Shown here piece after piece: positions 47,320-58,765 of a stretch of 64,000 bases of DNA. Each line of letters begins with the position of its first letter. The first letter of the stretch is position 1. Source of the DNA: Epiperipatus broadwayi (Eukaryota; Onychophora; Udeonychophora; Euonychophora; Peripatidae); contig JAQFVV010006208.1 of NCBI GenBank assembly GCA_028023455.1, forward strand, positions 9,096,963-9,160,962, in the 5' to 3' direction. Below the pieces are notes generated by a model. The model saw nothing but the letters and a program-made list of their open reading frames with translations, was not told where the DNA came from and did no database searches. The position numbers and the translations under genes are program-made.

Positions 47320-48890
47320 TTTTTTAATAAAAATTACAGACATGTACCGCTGTTCAATAGCAGTACAATATATATATTGTACCGTTTATTTAAATATGGT
47401 ACAAATATATTGGCATTTGGTAAAAGCTAAAAAAAAAAAAGTAAATTTAGATTTTTTTATTGGTATAATCTTTTTTTAAAAACATACAGTGAAAGCTAAA
47501 ATTGTCTTTTGTATTTTTTTATATATAATTAAAAATAAAAACTTGAAATTGGAGAGAACAAAAGACAATCAGATTACTAATCCTGATAAAGTAAAAGAAT
47601 TCAAAAAGTAAAAAGATAAGCTAAAAGAAAAATATTTTAGCTAATTAAAGATGGCCAAAGGATTTGCTAAAAAAAGAGAACTTTGTAACGTAAATTTTAT
47701 AAGGAATGACCAGATTAATTATCAGCGTATATTTTTTGATAAACAAAAGGATGTGCAGAAGTCTGAAAACTGGGCCTCTACTATAAAAGGCAGAGACCAG
47801 TTTGAAGAATGTCTTGTTTGTTTTTTTTTCCTTTGGCTGGTCTTGGATTATTAAATCCAAGACCACTTCACGATGAAATAATCCTTCATGCCGGAGTAGA
47901 CCGGAGCTTTAGCTGACATCGTCAAAAAGATGGACACTAGAAAAGCCTCTGTGACTAGCCTTTGGAATAGACTACAAGATCAATTTCTAACTAATGGCCG
48001 AGCTCATTCTAACCAAAAAAACTATGCATAGTAAGCTACAACTTTTTCACTAAACTTACCGGTAAGCTATGACTCTTTATTATTCCCGATTGTGACTAAA
48101 TTGTCAACAAACCATTTTTCAAATATAAACTTATAATAGAATCCCGATAGAGACTTTAATTTTCATGCTCAAGGAACTTTCTTTTAAATAACTTTATACA
48201 AGATCTTGGAAATGAATTGTAAGAAGTGAACATTATTGAGTTGCTTTAATTATTTTGTTTAACTGTTAATTATTTTTTTATTAATGTATTCATGTTTGAA
48301 TTAGTGTGTGTTCTTTCCAGTTTATTTAATTAACAATTTAACGTTAAATATTTCAGTTAGTTAGAATAAAAGAGATTTTACTTTTATCAACCTTTTTCAT
48401 TGTGCGTTATTAATAATAGTTATTAATTATTATTAAATTTATTAATATTCGTTTATTGATATTTAAAAATATAATTTACCTTTGCCAATATGTTTAACAA
48501 GTTCTAGGAAAAATAATATTTAAAAAAAAAAATTTTCATTACAGTAAAATCTAATAGCGATTCTTTAAAAGCACTTTTTCTTTTTAACTTGCGAGATGTG
48601 CTGGCGACAGATTTTAGCAGATTCTTATGAATCCTGGCACCCAGATCAAATAAATTAAAACTGATTTCATCAATAGCACAAATCATAACAATTCTAGGCT
48701 GAGTTGATCAGGAAATATAGTTATATTTTTTAGAAATAGAAATACAACTTTCTTCTTTTTGACATAACTTGAGATCAACTCGCACATTTTATAATGCATA
48801 TAGAGCCCTAGCAAAAATCTTTAAATTAATTTTTTAATAAAAATTACAGACATGTACCACTGTTCAATAGCAGTACAATATATATATAGA
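47320..48890. repeat. Short repeat pair around unassigned sequence
   Basis: AAATTAATTTTTTAATAAAA, ACAGACATGTACC and CTGTTCAATAGCAGTACAAT occur at 47313-47372 and again at 48823-48880, 1.5 kb apart in the same orientation. This could be LTR-like or a duplicated small repeat. Between them lies a 67-codon frame (47651-47854, starts MAKGFAKKRELCNVNFIRND, good AAGATGG start context) with no recognisable domain. Confidence 0.35.
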
Positions 48891-48990
48891 GAGTCTCTCT
48901 CTTCTCCATCTCATATATGGTCTTTCTCTAGATCTTATACAATCTCTTGGAATCCAGTTTAAGATTTAAACTGACTATCTATTATCATCT
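48888..48990 (-). pseudogene. RTE-like LINE tail fragment
   Basis: CTCTTCTCCATCTCATATAT, GGTCTTTCTCTAGATC and CAATCTCTTGGAATCCAGTTT match the complement of the 45.4 kb tail. Confidence 0.5.
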
Positions 48991-49109
48991 CTTCTAGAAA
49001 TATACCCCTATAATATATATATATTGTCCTACATATTATTTACCATTAAATAAAAGAAAAACTAATGGATAAAAAATAAATTGTTACATTTTCATTTACC
49101 ATTGTCAAA

Positions 49110-49165
49110 CTTAAACAAGGCAAAACTCTCCATTCAGTAGTCCCACCCTTCAACCAGAGTAATCA
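49110..49165 (-). repeat. Family A end fragment
   Basis: AAACAAGGCAAAACTCTCC, CAGTAGTCCCACC and CCAGAGTAATCAA, cut off before the ribozyme. Positions 49166-49864 are unassigned. Confidence 0.6.
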
Positions 49166-49878
49166 AACTTCTTCCACTCACAACTTTAATGCCATCCATT
49201 TCAGATAAATACAATAATGATTATTACTAATCATTTTCGAAACCAGAGATTATGCATCTTGGGGGTCATTTGTCTTTTATTATATCTTTATTTTTGTGAA
49301 ATTTAAAAAGAATGGGGAAGTATGGAGATGTTTATTATATCTATAAAAAATAAAATATTTGCGTTTATTCATGACTACAAGATTAACAAACATATGTAGA
49401 AATATAAAACAGTAATAAATGTCTGTATTTATTTTTGAATTTATACTTTTTGCATTTATTGTCAATTTATGTTATATTAAATATGCTTTTATTTTTTACA
49501 TATTTTTGTATGAATCTTTCTTTTATTTAATATATTCTTTTTTATTGAAAATATATTATTTTTTTCATTTCATTTAAAGCCTTCTCATAACCATAAATTA
49601 AATAATAAATACAAGCATTTTATATTTTATCAATTAGTTTTTCTTTTACTCTATAATAAATATTATGTTGTTCCATCAAGCAGGTAATTGAGTACATTAT
49701 ATCAGCACCTATATATAAACTTGTATTACAAGTTATTAAATATAGACAGCTAAATCAGTGTATATTGAATTTTAAATGATAAATATAGAATGTAAAAAGG
49801 GTAAAATATATAATATATAATATTTGAAAGGTTAATAAATAAATAATGATTATAAGATGTAATATAGAACGTATATAA

Positions 49879-50021
49879 ACTCTCTTTACGTATTGGCACT
49901 CAGTGCAAGCCAGAGTAATCAATGGATGCACTAAGTGGCAATACGTATAGAGAGTTTTGCCTGTTTTAATAACAGATATAAGCAAGCATAAGAAATGATG
50001 ATCATGTGATGTTTATTGGCT
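49879..50021. repeat. Family A mini-foldback with 14 bp TSD
   Basis: Direct repeat TAGAACGTATATAA at 49865-49878 and 50022-50035. Inside: CTCTTTACGTATTGGCACTC, CCAGAGTAATCAATGGATGC, then the inverted GCAATACGTATAGAGAG and the normal terminal GATCATGTGATGTTTATTGG. The ribozyme region is lost. Confidence 0.8.
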
Positions 50022-50199
50022 TAGAACGTATATAAGTTGTATATATATAGTTATATATGTATGTACTATATGTATGTAATTATATATAAATATAATTGTA
50101 TGCATATGAATTATATACGTATAATTCTATGCGTATGCATATGAATTTTATACATATAATGTATAAATTATATGTTCATGTATATTTATATTCATATAT

Positions 50200-50310
50200 T
50201 TGTATTATATTGCAGTTTTGAAGAAGATTGCTGGGGCAATCGAAACTGTAAAAGAGGGTGGTAATTAATTATTGTGAAACAGTGATAAAGAACATAGATG
50301 ATTTAATATT
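50200..50310 (+). repeat. Family C fragment
   Basis: GTTTTGAAGAAGATTGCTGG, GCAATCGAAACTGTAAAAG and a GTGAAACAGTGATAAAGAAC end, as at 57240-57330 and 63320-63415. Positions 50311-51019 are unassigned. Confidence 0.6.
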
Positions 50311-51019
50311 ATATTATATATTGAATATATTTTTACTTAAATCATTAAACAAAACAATACATGATTTGAATTTTTTCTTTCTGCATTTAAATTCATCGTT
50401 ACTGAAGTGATGTTTCATAGAACTTCATAGTTAAGTTATTGACATCGAGCAGAGGAATAGGTGAACTATTTAAGGTCATTTGGAAAAAAAAAGAGATTGA
50501 AAAAATAGTCTATACAACTTCATTCAAACTTAGTATAAATTTATAAACGCAAATGTAATAAGTATATACACACACAGTAAATTACTTGTGTATATATGTA
50601 TGAATGTATAGGTGAAAGTCTGAAATCTATAAATGATTTAATAATATATAATAAGGATTTCTTAAACTTTTTAATAGCAGATTAATTTCAACTTTTAAAA
50701 TCATTTTAAATTATAAAATATTGCTTTAAATAAATAATCTTTTTGAATTAAGTTGCTATTATATAATTCGGTTTTTATAATTTTAGTTGAAGTCAGAAAT
50801 AAATAATAAATGTTTAGACCATTTTCTAATTAAACTTATTTTAATTAAAAATATTTTGCAAAACGAGATTAATTAGTAACCAGGAATGTAATATGATTAT
50901 AACAAAAGTTGTTTTGATATCCAAAATAATCTTAATTAATTCTTGGTATAATTTTAAAAATAATAAAAGAATGTGTAATTTACTAGTCTAAATAAATTAA
51001 ATCATTAACAAACAAATAT

Positions 51020-51487
51020 AGGCTTCTATTTTAAAAATAGCCCATTAATTTCAGTATATATACAAAACAAACCACATGCAAACTTTTATCTTTATAAATC
51101 TTATATATGAACTATTATAAAGTCCAAAAAATACTCCAACGTTTCGACAATATTCTTTTATAGTCTTTACCAAGGAACAACTAAAAAAATACATAAAAAG
51201 CAATATAAATATTCCACAATAATCCAAGTGGATGTAACAAATACAAATAACCCTTACCTTAAAACTTTTCTAACAATCTTAAATTTCCGAATGTAATGGA
51301 AATTTAAGATTGTTTGTCAGAAGAGTTTTAAGGTAAGGGTTATAGTTTTTGTTATATGTATTTGGATTATTGTGAATATTTGTATTTATATTTATTGTTT
51401 TTTTTATGTATTTTTTAGTTGTTCCTTGATAAAGACTATAAAAGAATATAGTCGAAGCGTTGAAGTATTTTTTGGACTTTATAATAG
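51020..51487. repeat. Family D foldback
   Basis: Arms contain AAAAAATACTCCAACGTTTC / GAAGCGTTGAAGTATTTTTT and GTCTTTACCAAGGAACAACT / AGTTGTTCCTTGATAAAGAC. They meet near 51290 at AAATTTCCGAATGTAATGGAA. The CTTGATAAAG...CGAAACGTTG end is typical of Penelope-like element termini. Confidence 0.75.
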
Positions 51488-51495
51488 TTCATATA

Positions 51496-51890
51496 ACTGA
51501 AATACAGGCTTATTATATATCTGTATCTATATATGTAATATATAGGGTATATGGGCACAGACTTTTACACGACCCACCACTCTCCACTCTATCTCATAAC
51601 ACTGATACACTCGAACACATATATGTGGAAAAGATAAATAATCACCAATATACATATTTCATGCTAAAACAGCAATCATCAGTTGGTCCAGATTATCATC
51701 TCTACACATATATGCTATAAGTACTCAGATATATATTAAGATAGCCAAACCTCATACTTTAATGGACAGGCTTCAATCTACTCCACACTCCAACTCTTCA
51801 CCCGTCTATCCAATCGAAAATCTGATGATGAAATGCTCAAAGGCTGAGACTCTTGTCACACCCTTGTTGACCTAAGGTCAATGTGACCTC
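51496..51890 (-). repeat. Family G copy with hammerhead
   Basis: Starts CTGAAATACAGGCTTATTAT (3' end of the element on minus) and ends near GTCAATGTGACC. Contains CAGACTTTTACACGACCCAC, CACCAATATACATATTTC, CTTTAATGGACAGGCTTCAA and AATCTGATGATGAAATGC. The next copy starts only about 65 bp further. Confidence 0.8.
51639..51695 (-). ncRNA. Hammerhead ribozyme, family G
   Basis: Minus-strand order: UAAUC, UGG, ACCAA, CUGAUGA, U, UGCU, GUUUU, AGCA, U, GAAA, UAUGUA, UA, then UUGGU, GAUUA. Stem I is UUGGU/ACCAA and GAUUA/UAAUC with a UGG bulge. Stem II is UGCU/AGCA with a U-U mismatch at the core end. Stem III is A-U, U-A, A-U with a UG loop. The cleavage triplet is AUA. Confidence 0.65.
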
Positions 51891-51954
51891 TCATGTACAG
51901 GACATAATCCATTTAATACATATACAAGGGATGGGAAGACATCTCCACTATGTA

Positions 51955-52330
51955 ATAACTGAAACACAGGCTTATTATATACCTGTGTCTATATATGTAA
52001 TATATAGGATATATGAGCACAGACTTTCACATGCTCCACCACTCTATCTCATAACACTGATACACTTGAACACATATATGTTGAAAAAATAAATAATCAC
52101 CAATATACGTATTTCAAGCTAAACCAGCAATCATCAGTTGGTCCAGATTACCAGCTCCACACATATATGCTATACGTGCTCAGATATATATTAAAATAGC
52201 CAATCTGCATACTTTAATTATCAGGCTTCAATCCATTCCACACTCCAACTCTTAAGCCATCCATATCATTGAAAATCTGATGAAGGTAGGTTCAAAGCCT
52301 TTGTTTGACAATGTATCTAACCCATATTTA
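51955..52330 (-). repeat. Family G copy with hammerhead
   Basis: ACTGAAACACAGGCTTATTA, TATATAGGATATATGAGCAC, CTTTCACATGCTCCACC, then the ribozyme, CTTTAATTATCAGGCTTC and a decayed end. Confidence 0.8.
52094..52150 (-). ncRNA. Hammerhead ribozyme, family G
   Basis: Same layout as 51639-51695 with stem I and CUGAUGA intact. Stem II is shortened (GCU/AGC with two U-U mismatches at the core end). GAAA and stem III UACGUAUA form a CG loop. Probably weaker than 57126-57182. Confidence 0.55.
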
Positions 52331-52429
52331 AATATTACATATTCAGCTTGTATTCTTCCCATCCCTCTTCTGTCTATTTAAAAGGGTTTAAGGTCCTACA
52401 TATGAAGGGTCATACTGACTTATGGTCAA

Positions 52430-52760
52430 CATGGATATGACATAACAAAATTAGGAAAACAAGGGCTTTCAACATATCATCATCAGATTTTTAATGATAT
52501 AGATGGCTTAAAAGTTGGAGAGTGGAGAAGATTGAAGCCTATCCATTAAAGTTTGAAGATTTGCTGCATTAATATAAAGCAAGCACTTATTGTATATATG
52601 TGTGGGAGATGATGATCCACCAACTGATGAGTGCTGGTTCAGTATGAATTATGTATTTTGGAGATCACTTACCTGTTTTTGCATATATGTGTTCATGTGT
52701 ATGGATCACTGAAGGGAGCTTGAAACTCTGGGTTCAAATCCCCACTAATTACACATATAT
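52430..52760 (+). repeat. Family G copy, diverged
   Basis: GTCAACATGGATATGACA, CATCATCAGATTTTTAATG, CCACCAACTGATGAGTGCTGG, GTTCAGTATGAATTATG and a box-B-like GGGTTCAAATCCCC at 52729. GAAA is GAAU, so the ribozyme is predicted dead. Sense orientation, inverted to the two copies before it. Confidence 0.7.
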
Positions 52761-52931
52761 AAAGAATGCTATCTTCAGAATAAAAGGTAAGTCATCCATT
52801 TGTAATCTTGGTTAAGGAAAAAAATCATTTGAATATTTAATTTTGAATATGTAATTTTTTCTCTTTTTAAAAGCTTTAATCTATTATATATTGAAAATAT
52901 ATAAAATTATTTAAGATTGTTATATGTTGGA

Positions 52932-53560
52932 CTATTTTTATTCATCATCAGCATCATCAACCATTACCAATCCACTGCAAGATGACGGCAGCTCCAAGTT
53001 CAATCCATCTCTCTGATCTTTAGCTTCTCTTCTCCACATCACCCTTGCACACTTTCTTATTTCATCCATCCATCTCATATGTGTTTTCTTTCTGGGTCTT
53101 TTACAATTTTTTGGAATCTAGTTTAAGGTTTCAATTGTCCTTCTATTATCATCTCTTCTAGAAATATGTCCAGCCCAATCCCACTTCAGTCTTTTAATTT
53201 TTTTCAATGAAATCAGTAACACCTGTTTGTTCTCTTACCCATATATTGCATTTTCAATCTCTTCTTGCTATTCCTAACATGCATCTCTCCATACTTCTTT
53301 GAGTGGTCTGAAGTCTGTGTATTGCTCTTCTATTAAGTGTCCAAGTTTCAGATCCATAAGTAAGAACTGGTAAAACACATTTATTAAAAACATTCCTTTT
53401 TAACACACATAGGCATATTTCCTTTTAGTATCAAGTTATTTCTACCAAAAGCAAATCAGCCAAGTTTAATTCTATGATTAATTTCATCCATTATGTTTGC
53501 ATCTGTATTAATAATGTGACCAAGGTATTTCTATTATGTATCATTAAATGATGAAAGTCT
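52932..53560 (-). pseudogene. RTE-like LINE, longer 3' coding fragment
   Basis: On the minus strand the reading includes AIHRLQTTQRSMERCMLGIA, WVREQTGVTDFIEK and a W-A-G-H-I-like segment. This order is characteristic of the region after the RT domain in RTE-type LINEs ('QRSMER-ML', 'VTD', 'W-x-GH'). Several stops and frameshifts are visible, and it is 5'-truncated. Confidence 0.7.
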
Positions 53561-53589
53561 AGAAATGACTGTTAGGAGATTACACAATG

Positions 53590-53880
53590 TTTTGAATAGT
53601 ATTGTTCTCCACTCTTCTTCAGGTAACACACACCTTTAGATTCATGAATATTACATTTTAAGATAATGCTCTAACCAACTACATTCTTCTATCAAATGAT
53701 CAATTGGTTAGAGCATTGCCTTAAAATTTGATATTTCAAGAATCTAAAGGTGTGAGTTTGACTCTTATGCTAATATTGTCACTGGTCAGGCCAGCAACAC
53801 CTGAAGAAGAGCGGAGAATAATACCAATTGAAACATTGTGAAATCTATTACCTCATCTTGTCTATTTGTGTGTTATTACT
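53590..53880. repeat. Family C-like foldback with tRNA-like segment
   Basis: Arms ACACAATGTTTTGAATAGTA / AATACCAATTGAAACATTGTG and CACCTTTAGATTC / GAATCTAAAGGTG surround a tRNA-like piece at 53700-53762: box A TTGGTTAGAGCATTGCC and box B GTGAGTTTGACTC. The order suggests a tRNA pseudogene or SINE captured within the element. Confidence 0.6.
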
Positions 53881-53992
53881 AACATTTGTTCGTATTTGCA
53901 AAGTTTAAAATTTTCTAGTCATTCAACATTTAATGGTAGATGTAATTATAAATTTATTTAAATGCACATTGATTATGTAAGTAATATTTACT

Positions 53993-54532
53993 AAGGCTGT
54001 AAACCTTAAGAATATGCGCATGAAAATGCGAAGGTAGGGACCTCTACAGGTTTTAACTACAAGCTTATGCTTTGGAAGAAAAGAGGGTAATTCTACTTTA
54101 CTCTAACCTACTTTCTATATGAATAGGTGAAGCTGAAGTGGTTAGATCTGAGAGCATGAAGATATTCAACACTTCACTGATTAAGTTCCTAATTCCTATT
54201 ACACATTAGTACTCGTGAAATCTTTCGATTTACAATGAGTCAATTATCGTAATAGATTTCTAACCATAAGATCTTTCCATTGACTCTTGTAAATCCAAAG
54301 ATTTTGCGAGTACTAATGTGTAATAGGAATTGTGGATTTAATCAGTGAAGTGTTGAATATCTTCATGCTCTCAGATCTAACCGCTTCAGCTTCACCTATT
54401 CATATAGAAAGTAGGTGGAAGTAAAGAAGGGTTCCCCTCTTTTCTTCCAAAGTGTAAGCTTGTGGTTAAGACCTGTAGAGGTCCCTACCTTCGCATTTTC
54501 ATGTGCATATTCTTAAGATTTACAGCCCTAAT
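53993..54532. repeat. Family E long inverted repeat
   Basis: Arms of over 200 bp share GCTGTAAACCTTAAGAATAT, GAAAATGCGAAGGTAGGGACC, ACAAGCTTATGCTTTGGAAG, CATATGAATAGGTGAAGC-like and CCTATTACACATTAGTACTC. The centre is near 54265. Partial relatives lie at 6165, 18560 and 58640. Confidence 0.85.
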
Positions 54533-55179
54533 AATTATTAATGATAGATGATGGAGGTAGTCCAACATATTATAACATCTATAATACCATAATCACAAAC
54601 CTTCAGGTAATTATTATATAATATTTAAGATATTTTATATTGTTTTTTAATGGTCAGAACACATTACAAATAAGGAGAAAAATCTAGGGTTAGAACAACT
54701 GAACTTCCATTTTGTATTGTAATAAAATTTACAATTGATTTTAATAAAATATTTTATTGGATTCTAAATCTGAATTTAATGTTTAAATATTATTTTATAT
54801 ATGAAAAATGTAAAATAATATTTTCTTTTTATTAGATTCACAGACCTTAAGATTACTTTAGGTAAAAAAGTTATCACGGTATTATCTTAATATATTATAA
54901 GAGGATATAGGAAGAGTTTATAATCAATTTTAGAAAATGTAAATTAATTAATAAAGATAATTCATGTTATTAAAAACTTTTTCTTAAATAATGTTATAAA
55001 TATTAAAGTAAGAAGATTTACATTATAAATCAGTTAAAATTAAAACTTTAATTAAATAGACTTCTTAATTATTGAAATAAAAGCTATTCAGCATTAGTGT
55101 ATGAATTATTAATAAGTGTGTGTGGATATATATGTTGCATGAAAGGATTTTTAATAATCATATATTTGAAAATAAATAA

Positions 55180-55500
55180 TAATAATAATCATCATCAACT
55201 ATTATCAGTCCACTGCAGGATGAAAGTCTCTCCAAGCTTAATCCATCTTCTCTGATCTTTAGCTTTTCTTGTCCATATTACCCCTGCACACTTTTTTATT
55301 TCATCCATCCATCTCACATGTGGTCTCTTCCTGTGTCTTTTACAATCTCTTGGAATCCAGTTTAAGATTTCAATTGTCCATCTATTATCATCTCTTCTAA
55401 CAATATGTCCAGTCCAACTCCATTTCAGTCTTAATTTTTACAATGAAGTCAGTAACACTTGTTTGTTCTCTTACCCATATATTGGATTCAAACATAGTCC
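55180..55500 (-). pseudogene. RTE-like LINE tail fragment
   Basis: CAGTCCACTGCAGGATGAAAG, CTCTCCAAGCTTAATCCATC, CATCCATCTCACATGTGGTC and CCAGTCCAACTCCATTTCAG match the 52.9 kb fragment. An (AC)n tract lies at 55522-55540. Positions 55541-56149 have nothing recognised. Confidence 0.65.
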
Positions 55501-56149
55501 CACTCTGATATCAACACATTACACACACACACACACACATATATATATACACACACAATGTAATAGTAATTCAACAATACATTTCTTACAATTTCATTAT
55601 ATAGGCATCATGTCTTTAAAGTTCTATATTAGGGGTGATCAAATTTTTTTGATTTGCAGGTCATGGCTTCCGTAAAGTCTCTAGCAAGCTGCAAGTAAAA
55701 AGATGTTTTACTTTGCAGTGCATGAGGTACTCATAGTAAAATATTATAATCATGCCAGAAAACAATTTTATATTTTTCAAATAACATTCACAAAGTAAAG
55801 CTTTTGAAATCCATTTTGGGAAATTTTACAATGATGTCCAGCATTATTCTTATGTATGTGTGTATTCGTATGTGACCAACTCACAATCAGGTGTTCACTA
55901 TTTAAGGAAATTTAAAGACCTATCACATGCTATCAAAAATTCTCATAGTAAAATTTAAAAATAAAATGTACGTGTATGAGCTACACAAATTATTATTGCA
56001 GGCTGCATGCAACAAGTAGTTTGCCCACCCTTCTATATCATGATGGAAACTCAAATGAATATCAAATAAGTATAAATTTTTATATTTACTAAATATATAA
56101 ATTTACATTCTATATAAGATATTAATATTTTATTTATGCAATTGATCCA

Positions 56150-56500
56150 TTTTACTTTGAACACTTTTAGCAAAAAAAAATTGTATATATGTACACATAA
56201 TCTTATGTTTCTACTGTCCTGCAGCCTTCTTCAGAGCTACTCCTATTTTAATTTCCTAAAACTTTAAAAAAATGTTTTTTAAAAGTTTCAGGAAATTAAA
56301 ATAGGGGTGGCCCTGAAGAAAACTGCAGTATGGTTGAAACTAAAATGTTTTAGAAAATTAAAATAGGAGTAGCTCTGAAGAAGACTGCAGGAAAGTTGAA
56401 ACATAAGATTATGTGTACATATATTCAATAGACTTTTTTTTCTCAAGTGTTCAAAGTAAAGTACATAAATTACCTTTATATAAAACATTACAGCAAATCA
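56150..56500. repeat. Family C foldback, partly triplicated
   Basis: The antisense arm (CACTTTTAGC, TGTACACATAATCTTATG, CTGCAGCCTTCTTCAGAGC) is followed by two sense hairpin segments (CTGAAGAAAACTGCAGTATG near 56312 and CTGAAGAAGACTGCAGGAAAG near 56375) and the sense end AAGTGTTCAAAGTAAAGTAC. Positions 56501-57039 are unassigned. Confidence 0.7.
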
Positions 56501-57039
56501 AAGGAAGTGGTGGATTTAGTAATATTTGTGAATATTTTAGATATTTTGATTTTATTTTTATAGTTAAATTAAAAATTTGGAAATTAGTTTTCTCTTTTTA
56601 TTTTTATCAATAATATCCATGCCAAATTTTGATAACATTAATAAAGGTTTTTAAATATACTTTCTGGCACCATGTTGTATTGCAATAAATCGCATTTAAA
56701 AGAGCTAGTAATTAGTATTTGTACTATTTCTTGTCACATTTCCATTTGTAGGAAAAACAAAATCACGAAACATTAGATTAGTTGTCCAATTTTTTTGTTA
56801 TAACTCAAAGTAATAAGCTAAAAGGGGTTTAAAAAAAGTACAACAAGTATATTATTTGTTAAATGTACATTGTTTATTTTTGTTAAAGATGGGTATAATA
56901 ATTTATTCATGTTTAAATAAAAACATTATTTAAATACATCTTATAACTTGATCTTTTTTATTACATTGCCAAATCCATATAATATTAATATCATCTGTTT
57001 TTTAATTACTTTTTACAATGATTTTTAAAGATAGGGGAT

Positions 57040-57195
57040 TTGAACTCAGATTTTCAAGCACTTTCACCATCCACACTATTTCATACTACTGATACACATG
57101 ACCACACACATGCAGAAAAAATAAATAATCACCAATATATGTATTTCATGCTAAACCAGCACTCATCAGTTGGTCCAGATTACCATCTCTCAAAT
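57040..57195 (-). repeat. Family G fragment with box B and intact hammerhead
   Basis: Box-B complement GGGGATTTGAACTCAG at 57034-57049, then CACTTTCACCATCCACAC, the ribozyme, and a stop at TACCATCTCT. A 5'-truncated copy, since its sense 5' part is missing. Confidence 0.75.
57126..57182 (-). ncRNA. Hammerhead ribozyme, family G (best copy)
   Basis: Minus-strand order: UAAUC, UGG, ACCAA, CUGAUGA, GUGCU, GGUUU, AGCAU, GAAA, UACAUA, UA, UUGGU, GAUUA. Stem II is five pairs (G-U next to the core, then U-A, G-C, C-G, U-A). Stem I is ten pairs interrupted by a UGG bulge. Stem III is three pairs with a two-base CA loop. The cleavage triplet AUA fits the NUH rule. All core residues are present. Derived by hand. 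Confidence 0.75.
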
Positions 57196-57350
57196 GCTTT
57201 TTAACAAAATTATATGTTCATGTATATTTGTATTCATGTATTTGTATAGTTCTGAAGAAGATCACAGAGGCAATCGAAACTGTCATAGTGGGTTGTAAAA
57301 AAGCATTGTGAAAAGTAATAAAGAACTGTAGGTGTTATTAACATTAATAA
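57195..57350 (+). repeat. Family C fragment
   Basis: GTTCTGAAGAAGATCACAGAG, GCAATCGAAACTGTCATAG, AAAAAGCATTGTGAAAAGTAATAAAGAAC in sequence, as at 63320. Confidence 0.6.
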
Positions 57351-57589
57351 ATCTTATTTATGTCAAAATAAGTCTGATGATTGTAAAATTTGTATTATTC
57401 CCCTGCAAAGCTGCTCTGTCCATTAAGCCAACTCCTAGGACTTATAAAACAGGATTAATAAACATTTTTATAGAAATTGGAAAGATAAACAATTTCAAAT
57501 TAAAAATATTTCCTATTTTCATATACAAAGATTATAATAGAAAGAGATTTATTATTTTTGAAAACAAACTATTTTAAACCATATTTCTT

Positions 57590-57641
57590 TAGTGTCCCCC
57601 CCCCCACCAAAAAAATTTCTCTTTAAACAGGAGGAATGAAA

Positions 57642-57674
<33 letters not shown>

Positions 57675-58250
57675 AACACCCCCACACCCCCCCTCCCCCC
57701 CCCCCCCCCCCCCCCCCTCCCCCCCCACACCTCCCCATATATTTATTTTTTTTTTTTTAGTATATATATATTATAAAATAAAATAAAATAAAATATTTTA
57801 TATTTTATTAATTTAATAAATATTAAATAAAAAAAAAAATAAATTAATAAAAGAAACAATCTAACTAGATTTATAAAAAAAAAAGAAAAAAGAAAAAATA
57901 TATAAAAACAAAATATATCTCTCCTCCCCCTCAAGTGGGTTTCAATTAATGGGAAAAAAATGTGTCTAAAAACTTCATATTTTTAATTAAAAAATAAGTA
58001 AAAAAATAATTAATGGTGGGGAATAAATAGGTATTGTGAAAAAAACCCACCCCCCCCCCAAAAAAAACCCAGCCCATAAAAACAATTTGAGGAGGGGGGG
58101 GTTTTTTTAAACAGTGGGGGGGTTTTTATTAAAATAATATACTTTGGTTGGGGGGGGGGTTTTTTTTAAAAAAAAAAGGGAAATAACGTACCCCGCCCCC
58201 TCTCCTTTTCTTCATAGAGGGTTTTTTTTTTAAAAAAAACAGAATTTATA
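57590..58250. other. Homopolymer-rich low-complexity block
   Basis: Runs of C (up to about 26), A (over 30), G and T follow one another, with almost no normal complexity. Frames here (57743, 58246) are by-products. Could be a real low-complexity tract or an uncorrected long-read assembly artefact. Confidence 0.8.
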
Positions 58251-58639
58251 CATACGTCCTGTTTTTTTGTTGTAATACACCGTCTTTTTCCATGTAGCTT
58301 TTGTTTTCTTCTAAAAAATGTACATTATAATGGACACTTTTTTTATATTTTTTTTTGTTGTTGCTGCAATAGTATTTTTTTAATTTTTTTTTGTTTAGCT
58401 TTTTTATTGTACACTTAATTTTATATAGGTCCATAGTGTTATTTTGTTCGCTTGCCATACTCGCGATATAAATTCAAATTCCTGCTGGGTTAAATTTGAA
58501 AATGTTTTCAGGTTCCAATCTGGTTTAGAATTATTTTTTTCTCAGATACTCATACCATAAACTATCCAGATAAACATCTAATACTGTTGATAAATGAATA
58601 CCCAAATACTCTTTAAAGTTGTAATTATAAATTTATTAA

Positions 58640-58765
58640 ACGCACATTGATTACGCAAGTAATATTTACTGAGGCTATAACCTCGATAATATGCGTATAA
58701 AATGCGATAGTAGGGACCTCTACAGGTGTTTTAACCACAAGCTTACACTATGGAAGTAAATATTA
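58640..58765 (+). repeat. Family E fragment
   Basis: GCAAGTAATATTTACTGAGG, ATGCGTATAAAATGCGATAG, TAGGGACCTCTACAGG and ACAAGCTTACACTATGGAAG match the left arm of 53993-54532. Positions 58766-59739 are unassigned. Confidence 0.6.

Noticed and set aside
47651-47854. 67-codon frame with a good start context
   Set aside because: No recognisable domain, and the frame ends in a poly-T-derived Phe run. Mentioned only within the surrounding repeat entry.
51420-51465. Family D CTTGATAAAG...GTCGAAACGTTG as a hammerhead
   Set aside because: The 5' core is CUUGAUAAAG, which breaks the CUGANGA rule. Kept only as a Penelope-like terminus.
57743-58458. Lys/Phe-rich frames in the homopolymer region
   Set aside because: Low-complexity by-products of A/T runs.
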